Assembly (NCBI GenBank): GCA_045577415.1
Contig: JAZNII010000077.1
Coordinates: 1 to 34,422 of the forward strand
Direction of reading: 5' to 3'
Source of the DNA: SVTX01 sp045577415
GTDB taxonomy: Bacteria; Bacillota; Clostridia; Oscillospirales; CAG-272
Length of the DNA stretch: 34,422 nucleotides
The translations under genes were made by a program, and so were the position numbers. This document shows positions 27,553 through 34,422 of this stretch, in pieces. Numbering within the stretch: the first letter of the stretch is position 1; each line of letters begins with the position of its first letter. The notes beneath the pieces were generated by a model. It was not told the DNA's origin and did not search any database. It saw nothing but the letters and a program-made list of their open reading frames with translations.

Positions 27553-29055
27553 ATGACTTTTAGCTTATTTTCGATTGCAATATTGCTGATATTTTTCTCG
27601 GTGGCCGCAACGGAGATCTATCGAAGCGTAAAAAAAGGGTTCAGAATGGCTCTTATCTCTCTTGCGATAGTTGTATTTTCTGTGATTTCTTCCGCCTTGA
27701 TTACATATCTCGTTTCCGAGGCCATTTCGGCTATTGTGACGTATTTAATTCTCAATAATATTGGAGTGTACCGCGAATTGTTTCAAGGAGTTACTTGGGC
27801 AAATGTGTTGGTGGATGCTATTATGGGAATGGTTCTTGGTTCCGTGCTTTTCGTTGCGGTGTTTTTTGCGGTTCGCGCGATTACTAAATGTATCGTTGGT
27901 ATAGTGTGTAAAAACAAAATCAGACGCTTCGCCGATACACCCGAATATTGCAAAGAGGGAAACTCTTATTTTGATCAAAATGACAAAGTGCTGTCGGTTA
28001 TCACGGGCGTGATCGTTTCGGTTGTTGTAACCATGGTAATAACAAGTCCGATAATGGGAACACTTGACATTGCGAACAAAGCATTGGGTATTGTTCACAA
28101 AATTAAAATGAGCGATACGGGGAGCATGGCGGAAAGCGTTATGGAAAGCGTAAACGAAATAGATGTGTCTGTCTATGCCAACGATTTTTGCGGAAATGTT
28201 TTTTATCAACTTGGAGGCAAGTTGATGTATTATAGCGCCGCAAGTGCCGATGTTTACGGTGAAAGAGTCCACTTGATTTCCGAAGCAGATGCACTGGTGG
28301 ATGTTTTCGAGGATCTTGAATATACGTATGGTGCATTAGTTGATCCACAAAGCGCAAGGGATCAGCAAGTAAGCCGAATATATAGGCTTTGTGATAATAT
28401 TGAAAGACTAAGGCTATGCTCGGGAGTTTTGGGAGAATTTGTTGCGACTTTTGCAGACGCATGGCAAAACGGAGATCGGTTTTTGGGCATATCCAAGCCT
28501 GTTACCAATGATTTGATCGAACCCGCCTTTGATGAAATACTCTCGGTTTGTCAATATACAGACCATCATAGCGCAAATGCCAATATCATCACTTTGTTAA
28601 AATTATATGCTACCGCGATGGATAGCGATATTTTTAATGTAGATATCAGCGATTTTAACTCGGTTGTTAAATATGTGAATGAAAGCGAACTAATTGATAG
28701 ATTGGATGCTATTCTTGCAGAAAATCCCAATATGAGCGGAATCAGCGTTTCTTCAATAGCTATGGCGGCGGTTTCGAAATATATCCAAGAATTCGATTTC
28801 GATCCCTCGAAATACAATGTTTTGATGGAGGATATTGCCGATGCTATCAACCAGGTCAACGGCAGAGGATATGCGACCAACGAAGAAAAGGCAAAGGTTC
28901 TCGCATCCTATGCCCAGGAATACATCAAAGAATATGGAGTTGAGGTGCCGGACGATATTGCAACATCCGTTGCCGAGGAAATACTGAAGCATCTGAGTGA
29001 GTCCAACATTACCGAGGAAGATGTGAGAAACATATTCTCTAAATATGCCCAATAA
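27553..29055 (+). CDS. Multi-pass membrane protein with large soluble C-terminal region, CvpA-like N-terminal topology
   Basis: 500 residues, GAGGA at 27541-27545 seven bases before the ATG. Four hydrophobic helices fill the first third: about residues 3-20 (LFSIAILLIFFSVAATEIY), 30-52 (MALISLAIVVFSVISSALI), 86-110 (VLVDAIMGMVLGSVLFVAVF) and 148-170 (VITGVIVSVVVTMVIT). The order helix, R-S-V-K-K-G-F, helix resembles CvpA-family proteins, but the match is one of topology and I hold it loosely. Residues about 180-500 are polar and helical without Cys motifs or known catalytic signatures. It is the first gene of an operon that continues 53 bases later and carries two further membrane proteins and an AAA-like fusion. 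A scaffold or channel-like role is possible; no function is claimed. Confidence 0.8.
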   Translation: MTFSLFSIAILLIFFSVAATEIYRSVKKGFRMALISLAIVVFSVISSALITYLVSEAISAIVTYLILNNIGVYRELFQGVTWANVLVDAIMGMVLGSVLFVAVFFAVRAITKCIVGIVCKNKIRRFADTPEYCKEGNSYFDQNDKVLSVITGVIVSVVVTMVITSPIMGTLDIANKALGIVHKIKMSDTGSMAESVMESVNEIDVSVYANDFCGNVFYQLGGKLMYYSAASADVYGERVHLISEADALVDVFEDLEYTYGALVDPQSARDQQVSRIYRLCDNIERLRLCSGVLGEFVATFADAWQNGDRFLGISKPVTNDLIEPAFDEILSVCQYTDHHSANANIITLLKLYATAMDSDIFNVDISDFNSVVKYVNESELIDRLDAILAENPNMSGISVSSIAMAAVSKYIQEFDFDPSKYNVLMEDIADAINQVNGRGYATNEEKAKVLASYAQEYIKEYGVEVPDDIATSVAEEILKHLSESNITEEDVRNIFSKYAQ

Positions 29056-29108
29056 TTTTTGACGACTATATTCGATTACATTAATATTACAGGATTCAGG
29101 AGATAACA

Positions 29109-29816
29109 ATGACACCAACGATCATAATGTCGATTCCGATACAAATAATAATATTTGTTTTCAGTTTGTCTCTGTATGTTGCCCTTGTGTCTAAAATATT
29201 GCCCTTGCTTTTGCTGAAAGCGAAATATAAGGTGCAGAACATGGGAGACAGAGGATTAAAAAAATATGTTTTTGAGGGCGGTAGAGCAATTACCTTTAAG
29301 CCCTGCGGTCAGACGGGAAAATACATAGAGCAATATATACTTTCCGTAAACGATGGTGACAAGTATATAAAATGCAAATTTGACAAGAGAATACTTTCCA
29401 TTAAATATGATGTGATTGCATTCGATTCCAATGATAAGGAGATAGACACGATACAAATATCCGTACCAAAGGTTTCCTCGGGTACAGCCGCGGCTGCGAT
29501 CCTTCCTGAAAACACTGCTTATGTTTGTATTGTTGTTAAGGAGGTTAATTGGTTTGTCATTCCGGGTGGTCCTAAAATGCATTTCCCGCTTTGGAGAGTT
29601 ATTACATTTGCCGGCGTGACTACCGTGCTTACCGTGGTGGAATATTTGACCTTAAGGTCGTCGGCATTTTCGGTGATCGAGGCAATACTCCCTTTTGCAA
29701 AGCCTATGGTAGGTTTGCCTCTTATGCAAATATTGTTTTCGGTGGTGGCGGGTATTGCGCTTGCGGGAATTATACTTGTTCTTCACCGTGAAAAAGACGT
29801 AAAGATATTTAAATAA
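29109..29816 (+). CDS. Membrane protein with an internal beta-sandwich-like domain
   Basis: 235 residues; AGGAG at about 29097-29101 before the ATG. One hydrophobic helix at about 6-36 (IIIFVFSLSLYVALVSKILP), a soluble section at about 40-155, then two helices at about 165-185 (VITFAGVTTVLTVVEYLTL) and 205-228 (IQ/ILFSVVAGIALAGIILVL-type), ending with a charged HREKDVKIFK tail. The soluble section alternates short hydrophobic strands (KYIKCKFDKRILSIKYDVIA, then D-S-N-D-K-E-I-D-T-I) and looks like an Ig-type beta-sandwich. The same strand order recurs in the next gene, so the two may be diverged relatives. I do not recognise a named family. It is in the operon starting at 27402. Confidence 0.75.
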   Translation: MTPTIIMSIPIQIIIFVFSLSLYVALVSKILPLLLLKAKYKVQNMGDRGLKKYVFEGGRAITFKPCGQTGKYIEQYILSVNDGDKYIKCKFDKRILSIKYDVIAFDSNDKEIDTIQISVPKVSSGTAAAAILPENTAYVCIVVKEVNWFVIPGGPKMHFPLWRVITFAGVTTVLTVVEYLTLRSSAFSVIEAILPFAKPMVGLPLMQILFSVVAGIALAGIILVLHREKDVKIFK

Positions 29817-29866
29817 AGCAATGATCGGAAAATCATAAATTAGTTTGTCCGAGAAAGGATTTTGAA

Positions 29867-30526
29867 ATGACTTCGCAACGACAATATATTTCCAAGGGGG
29901 TCTATGAACATCCCCAAATCAGCGATCTTGTTTCGGTAAAAGAGTATATTTTTGTCAGACGCAACGAAAAGAAATGCTTAACGCTTAGATTTTTAAATGA
30001 GCTTAACTATGTTGTGAATGCTATGGAATTTTCCGTTGTTCAGATGGATGCTTCGGGGAAAATACTTGAAACCTCAACAATTAAATATAACGGTCTTAAT
30101 TTTATGCCCGGAACGACTTACGTTGATCCTACAATGGTAGAGGTGGATGAGTATTGTGCGGATTTCCGAATCGTGTTCACGAAAATTATGTCCGGAAGAT
30201 ATAAATATACCGTTAGAAACGGTCGATTTACAGTGGATTACGTCAAGGCTGACGAGAAAATAATCAATAAGGGCCAAAGGACAGATCCTATAGCAGAGTT
30301 TTCGATACGTCCGAGAAGGTTTGGAAGGCCGCGACTTTCGGCACTTGTTGCTACATTGGTAGCATTTTTGCTGGTTATAATATGTGTTTCTGAAGTGTTT
30401 TTCAGTTATACTTTTATAAATAAAGGCAAAGAACGCGAAAGAACAATCGAAACTGAAGCAAAAGATGCCACAAGCAGTTGGCTTGGTGAACAGCCTGACA
30501 GTATGCCTGCAAATTGGGTGGTTTAA
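29867..30526 (+). CDS. Single-pass membrane protein with beta-sandwich-like N-terminal domain
   Basis: 219 residues; AAAGGA at about 29855-29860 before the ATG. Residues about 20-135 form strands (KEYIFVRRNEKKCLTLRFLN, EFSVVQMDASGKILE, then DFRIVFTKI and YKYTVRNGRFTVDY) much like those of the preceding gene. Residues about 158-182 are one membrane helix (LSALVATLVAFLLVIICVSE). The preceding stretch is basic (RPRRFGRPR), which by the positive-inside rule puts the N-terminal domain in the cytoplasm. The tail of about 35 residues (KGKERERTIETEAKD...) would then be outside. It lacks a signal peptide and catalytic motifs. It is part of the operon, with 50 bases before it and 30 after. Confidence 0.75.
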   Translation: MTSQRQYISKGVYEHPQISDLVSVKEYIFVRRNEKKCLTLRFLNELNYVVNAMEFSVVQMDASGKILETSTIKYNGLNFMPGTTYVDPTMVEVDEYCADFRIVFTKIMSGRYKYTVRNGRFTVDYVKADEKIINKGQRTDPIAEFSIRPRRFGRPRLSALVATLVAFLLVIICVSEVFFSYTFINKGKERERTIETEAKDATSSWLGEQPDSMPANWVV

Positions 30527-30556
30527 AAAAGATATAGATCGATTTCGGAGTTCAAC

Positions 30557-33500
30557 ATGTTGAAATATTTTGATATAATAAAAAAATTATCGGATGTGGA
30601 TAAAATTCGCATATTGTGCGATATTAATGCTTTGTCCGATAAAAATTACAGGGCACTCGGTATACCTGACGTGCGCACCGGAGATATAGGTGCGCTTTGC
30701 GGAGACATTTATCCATCACCGAAAGCACTGTCTAACACTTGGGACGCATCTCTTGTGTCAAATATCGCCGACGATGTTTTTAAGATTGCAAACTCTCGCG
30801 AAATGGGATTTGTCAAGATTCCCGAGCCCAGAGTAAGGATAAATCCGTATAGAATTCCTATCTCGGAGGACCCGTTTTTAGGAGCGGAGATGTCAAAAGA
30901 ATATCTTGCGGCGGCTGAGAGAGCGGGAATAGCTGCGGGAGTTGGCGGCTTTGGACTTTATAATGACGAAATTGAATGGCTTGACGAGGAGCCTGACGAT
31001 CGCTTTATATACGAATACATAGTTAAGCCATATATGGAGGCGACCTCAAAGACGGGTTGCGCGGCGATATTTACAGAGTCGGATACTTCGGCTAAAAATT
31101 ACAGAGCTGTCAATTCTTCTCTTATGGAAATGGTTTCCGCGGGAAAGATAGCCAAAAACGCTACGCCGTTGTGCACACACGTTACAGCGGAAAAGACGGT
31201 GTCCTATATCAATCGAGGCGGTCTTTTCTTTACGGGCTCGGCGCTTGCTCTTGAATCTGCATTGTCAAGGCACAAGCAACTCACCAAAATGATAGAGCAC
31301 GGCACTTCAACCGTTGAGGAGCTTCAAATTGAAGTTTTAAAGGGTAGAGCGATTTCTGAGGAGATGATCAACGACGCTCTTGATAGATTGTTGGATTTTG
31401 TTTTTGCTGTAAAGAGAAAGCCTAATCTGTCCCTTGTTGATACCAATGAGGCGTTAGCGATAAAAGCCTCGGAAAGCTCGGTCGTATTGCTTAAAAATCA
31501 AAATGGGCGTCTGCCGTTGAAACGATCTAAAAAGATTGCTTTGATCGGAGATATCGCCATGCCATCCGGGGGAGAAGGCTGCTGTCTTGCCAATGAGCTT
31601 TCAGCTTTATTGTCGGAGAGCGGGTATCAGATTTCCGGATCAGAAAGAGGATATGATCTTTCCGTGGATAGAAGTGAGGAGCTGGTGGAGGGAGCAGTCT
31701 CGCTTGCAAAGAGCTCCGATGTAGTTCTTCTGTTTCTCGGATTTTCCGACAAAAGAGCTTCTAAGCTTCATAAAGAGAGAAAGCTGTCTATTCCCGCAAA
31801 TCAAAAAAGACTTTTGGAGGCGCTTGAGACCGAAAAGAGCAAGATCGTCGCAATATTGCCGTCAGATACTCCTCTTGACGTGGGCTTTTCCAAGAACTGC
31901 TGTGCAATGGTTATGGCGCCGATCAAAACTAAGTTTTGCGCAAAGGCATTGCAGAATATATTGTCAGGAAAGGTCAGTCCCTCGGGTAAGCTTGCTAATT
32001 CTCTTTATTTTAATACCGAGCAGAGATACTTGGATTTCAAAACAAGAAGGATGCGAGATAAGCTTTGCGTAGGACCATTTATCGGATACCGTTATTACGA
32101 TTATGCAGAAGGCTTTGAAGGATTTCCTTTCGGTCACGGCTTGAGTTATACGCACTTTTCTTATTCGTCTCTGACGGTGTCGAACAACGTTGTTAGTGTT
32201 ACCGTTAAAAATGATGGAGCTATGGGAGGTGTCGAGACAGTCCAGCTGTATGTGGGATATGAAGGTTGGGGTTCGATACGTCCTCTGAAGGAGCTCTGCG
32301 GTTTTGCGCGGGTCGAGCTTCTTCCGGGCAAGAAAAAGAGGGTTCAAATCCCATTGAGGATACCGGAAATATATTCATCGAAAAAAGGCGAATTTATTAC
32401 GGAGTCCGGCAAATACACGATTTATATTGGTTCTTCGCTGAACGATATCAGGCTGAAAAAAATTATTTTTGCAGGGTCCGTGCGGCCTGAATACGATGGA
32501 AAGAAGATCAGTGACTATATTTATTCGGAATCAAATATTTATTCCGACAACTTTAAATTGGAGGCTAAACATAAAACTATGAAAAAGTCGATATTTAATA
32601 TTGTAGCGGGAGCGGCCGCTATGTCGCTTGCAATAATTTTAAAAATATATTGCGCTTTGAATAGTCTTGATTCAGCGTTTTTTGATATTTTCTGCATTGT
32701 GCTGGGAATATCCTCGATTGTGTTTTTTGTAGCCGAGGCCATAAGAAGAAGCAAGATCAAAAAAGCGGAAAAATTTGCTTTTAAGGAAAAGGCCGGCAAA
32801 ATGTTTGAGGGGTCGGAGAAGCTCTCTGCTTATAATGCGGAAAAAATGTTTGTTGATGAGTTTGACGTCGCGAATGAGGCTGTTGCCGCTGATACCGAGG
32901 AACGTATAGAAGGCGTTGATTCGGAGTATCTGCGCTATATTGACAGAGAGGTGAATTTTGCATCTGCCGCTGCGGAATTTGAAAAATTTGCCGCGGAAAG
33001 AGGATGCAAGATAAGCAACAAAGTAGTAAAGAACGTCTTTGCCGCACTTTCGGCATCCAGACTTGTGATCGTTAAAGGCATGAACGATAATGATTTCAAG
33101 ACTCTCCTGCTCATGCTTTCCAATTATTTTGAGTCTCCTTTGTTTATCGATAGTGTAAACGATAACTACAATAGCAGTGAAAGTGTTTTGTTCAGAACAG
33201 ACGATCAAGGCAACAAGGTCAAGACCAATATAAATTATGCTTTGGAATCTGCCAGAAACAATGGACACAGTATTCATCTTGCGGCATTAACTCAGGTTGT
33301 AGGCGCGAATATGCCGTTGTATTTCTCATCCTACGTGAATTATGTAAAGAATCCTCTTGCTAATAATCGCGTTACCGTTCTTAATGAGAGAAATGTGGAG
33401 ACTTCCTATTATATTCCCAAAAACGTTTGGTTTGTGATCAATCTTGCCGAGGGCGCGTCTGTCGGAGAGCTTCCCGATTTTGTGTCAGAGGTTGCTACGG

Positions 33501-33949
33501 TCAATTTGTTCGATATTGCGGAATGTGCCGCCAGCGAGCAGTTGTCTACCGTTCATAAGTTCAGCTATTATCAGCTGGATTGGCTCGTTGAGAGAACCGC
33601 GTCCAGATTTTCCGTTGACGAGGAGCTTTGGAAGAAGATCGACCGATTTGAGGAAAAGATCAATTATCAAACCCCCTTCCATATTGGAAATAAGCTTTGG
33701 CTTTGCCTTGAAAAGTTTGCATACGTTTATATTGCATGCGGTGGTGAGCAGATGAATGCCGTTGACGAGGCGGTTGCAGCTAAGCTGATGGTTCCTGCAA
33801 TGTTGGCGCAGAAGGGTGCTGCGGCAGAGGATGATAAGAGTCTCGATGAGACGGTGGAGGCTATATTTGGCGAAGACCGTGCCGAGGCTTGCAAGAGAGT
33901 TATCAAAGCGAGCGGATCGAACAGAGCGCAAGAGCAGTCTAAGGAGTAA
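30557..33949 (+). CDS. Fusion of a GH3 beta-glucosidase-like pseudoenzyme to an AAA+-like pseudo-ATPase through two membrane helices
   Basis: 1130 residues; CGGAG lies before ATG 30557. Residues 1-645 have the order of glycoside hydrolase family 3: degenerate barrel (SEDPFLGAEM retained), GH3 C-terminal domain (SSVVLLKNQNGRLPL; SDVVLLFLGF; LSIPANQKRLLEAL), GFPFGHGLSYTHFSY, and a fibronectin-III-like domain (GGVETVQLYVG). Key residues are missing: the substrate Lys-His pair reads Gly130-Gly131, the nucleophile Asp of 'VSDWG' reads Thr207, and no Glu stands in an 'SEGEG' setting around residues 394-410. Two helices follow at about 679-699 and 706-726. Residues about 795-990 resemble a McrB/MoxR-like AAA+ domain: SRLVIVKGM at 835-842 followed by NDNDFKT in place of 'SGTGKT', and Thr912-Gln913 in place of Walker B Asp-Glu, then IPKNVWFVINLAE. 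No signal peptide, so both halves are predicted cytoplasmic. Probable structural or regulatory role. Confidence 0.82.
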   Translation: MLKYFDIIKKLSDVDKIRILCDINALSDKNYRALGIPDVRTGDIGALCGDIYPSPKALSNTWDASLVSNIADDVFKIANSREMGFVKIPEPRVRINPYRIPISEDPFLGAEMSKEYLAAAERAGIAAGVGGFGLYNDEIEWLDEEPDDRFIYEYIVKPYMEATSKTGCAAIFTESDTSAKNYRAVNSSLMEMVSAGKIAKNATPLCTHVTAEKTVSYINRGGLFFTGSALALESALSRHKQLTKMIEHGTSTVEELQIEVLKGRAISEEMINDALDRLLDFVFAVKRKPNLSLVDTNEALAIKASESSVVLLKNQNGRLPLKRSKKIALIGDIAMPSGGEGCCLANELSALLSESGYQISGSERGYDLSVDRSEELVEGAVSLAKSSDVVLLFLGFSDKRASKLHKERKLSIPANQKRLLEALETEKSKIVAILPSDTPLDVGFSKNCCAMVMAPIKTKFCAKALQNILSGKVSPSGKLANSLYFNTEQRYLDFKTRRMRDKLCVGPFIGYRYYDYAEGFEGFPFGHGLSYTHFSYSSLTVSNNVVSVTVKNDGAMGGVETVQLYVGYEGWGSIRPLKELCGFARVELLPGKKKRVQIPLRIPEIYSSKKGEFITESGKYTIYIGSSLNDIRLKKIIFAGSVRPEYDGKKISDYIYSESNIYSDNFKLEAKHKTMKKSIFNIVAGAAAMSLAIILKIYCALNSLDSAFFDIFCIVLGISSIVFFVAEAIRRSKIKKAEKFAFKEKAGKMFEGSEKLSAYNAEKMFVDEFDVANEAVAADTEERIEGVDSEYLRYIDREVNFASAAAEFEKFAAERGCKISNKVVKNVFAALSASRLVIVKGMNDNDFKTLLLMLSNYFESPLFIDSVNDNYNSSESVLFRTDDQGNKVKTNINYALESARNNGHSIHLAALTQVVGANMPLYFSSYVNYVKNPLANNRVTVLNERNVETSYYIPKNVWFVINLAEGASVGELPDFVSEVATVNLFDIAECAASEQLSTVHKFSYYQLDWLVERTASRFSVDEELWKKIDRFEEKINYQTPFHIGNKLWLCLEKFAYVYIACGGEQMNAVDEAVAAKLMVPAMLAQKGAAAEDDKSLDETVEAIFGEDRAEACKRVIKASGSNRAQEQSKE

Positions 33950-33954
33950 GATCA

Positions 33955-34293
33955 ATGTCATACATTTTTTCAATTTTTACAAATGCCGCCGTTAGCGAAG
34001 CGGCATTGGCGGCTCGCACGACTTTGATAGGAAGGCTGACCTCTATGCCTGCTATAATTGCTTATTTTGTAGTAGTTGTGGTCATCGTTGCCATATTGAT
34101 CATTAAGGTCATGGCTCAAGAGTCAAAAGAGCCTAAGGTGGAATATAAAGTAGTCCCTACCCCTGCGTCCAACGCTTCGGGAAAAGACAACGAAAAAGCG
34201 CAAGAGAATGGAGAGCGCTTTTGCATGTTGAGCGAGATAGACAGGAACAGCACATTAATGGCAAGAATATTACCATTACAGCAACCAATATAG
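33955..34293 (+). CDS. Membrane-anchored protein, likely N-terminal part of a disrupted AAA+ ATPase gene
   Basis: The ATG at 33955 lies 5 bases past the previous stop, and its AAGGAG ribosome binding site overlaps that gene's last codons. The frame gives 112 residues: a hydrophobic start, a membrane helix at about 32-51 (IIAYFVVVVVIVAILIIKVM), a linker rich in Pro, Lys and Ser, then GERFCMLSEID at about 87-98. From memory, that motif directly precedes the AAA+ domain in a membrane-anchored ATPase family of gut Clostridia, in which an active 'GMSGTGKTS' P-loop follows. Here the frame instead ends at TAG 34291-34293 after only about 14 unrelated residues. A frameshift, a rearrangement or a contig-end join is likely. 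I cannot exclude a genuinely short protein. Confidence 0.6.
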   Translation: MSYIFSIFTNAAVSEAALAARTTLIGRLTSMPAIIAYFVVVVVIVAILIIKVMAQESKEPKVEYKVVPTPASNASGKDNEKAQENGERFCMLSEIDRNSTLMARILPLQQPI

Positions 34294-34422
34294 AAAATTG
34301 TAAAAAAGGAACCTTGACTATTTTTTGGACTTGGACAGTACCGGAGATAGAAGATGTCGATGGTATTGTGGTGCAGGAGAAAGAAGATTTGGAATCTACG
34401 ACCGGACCATTAAATGTCAGCT
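34257..34422 (+). CDS. Open protein-like frame running off the window, possibly from another gene
   Basis: A frame different from the preceding gene is open to the last base and looks like protein: NGKNITITATNIENCKKGTL, then FWTWTVPEIEDVDG. The alternating hydrophobic pattern suggests a beta-sandwich of a secreted protein, not the AAA+ domain expected here. It has no start or ribosome binding site of its own at 34257; the frame is also open upstream inside the preceding gene. I treat it as an observation on the disrupted end of the window, not a confirmed gene. Confidence 0.3.

Noticed and set aside
30557..32500. Active beta-glucosidase annotation for the GH3-like half
   Set aside because: The nucleophile, acid/base and substrate-binding positions do not carry the required residues, and there is no export signal.

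Overview
The window looks like the chromosome of an uncultured, low-to-moderate GC Gram-positive gut bacterium of the class Clostridia. The evidence is strong AGGAGG-type ribosome binding sites, consensus TTGACA/TATAAT promoters, compact intrinsic terminators, very large secreted Ig-like and Cys-rich surface proteins without outer-membrane export genes, and a GC-rich intergenic repeat (4176-4325) of a kind I recall from such genomes. Almost everything is on the + strand. I see no rRNA, tRNA or CRISPR array. The assignment is inference; no marker gene is present.

Layout. (1) 3-3662: the 3' part of a secreted protein with seven tandem Ig-like domains and a large unrecognised C-terminal region, closed by a strong hairpin at 3744-3771. 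(2) 3663-4622: a gene-poor stretch with a possible recombinase remnant, a terminator, a composite palindromic repeat and the promoter of the next gene. (3) 4623-5714: an XRE-type regulator. (4) 6056-7291: a regulator with an N-terminal excisionase-like HTH and a C-terminal LuxR-type HTH, driven by a perfect promoter. (5) 7454-27227: a four-gene run made of a small Cys-containing protein and three giant exported proteins (2610, 1990 and 1819 aa), ended by a 14-bp terminator hairpin. The first giant has no membrane anchor; the other two end in a membrane segment. Together they probably build a cell-surface structure. A terminator-like hairpin sits just ahead of this run and may gate transcription into it.

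(6) 27402-34422: a second operon with a consensus extended -10 promoter, running off the window. It encodes a multi-pass membrane protein, two membrane proteins that appear to share a beta-sandwich domain, a 1130-aa protein joining a glycoside hydrolase 3-like half to an AAA+ ATPase-like half through two membrane helices, and a membrane-anchored protein whose tail carries a motif I associate with AAA+ ATPases. In the fusion protein the catalytic residues of both halves appear to be lost (GH3 nucleophile, acid/base and substrate Lys-His; Walker A and Walker B). This is the best candidate here for an undescribed system: a membrane assembly that uses two pseudoenzymes, probably beside an active AAA+ partner.

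The last ~200 bases look disrupted. The AAA-associated motif is followed by a quick stop, while a different frame is open and protein-like to the window edge, which suggests a frameshift, rearrangement or assembly join.
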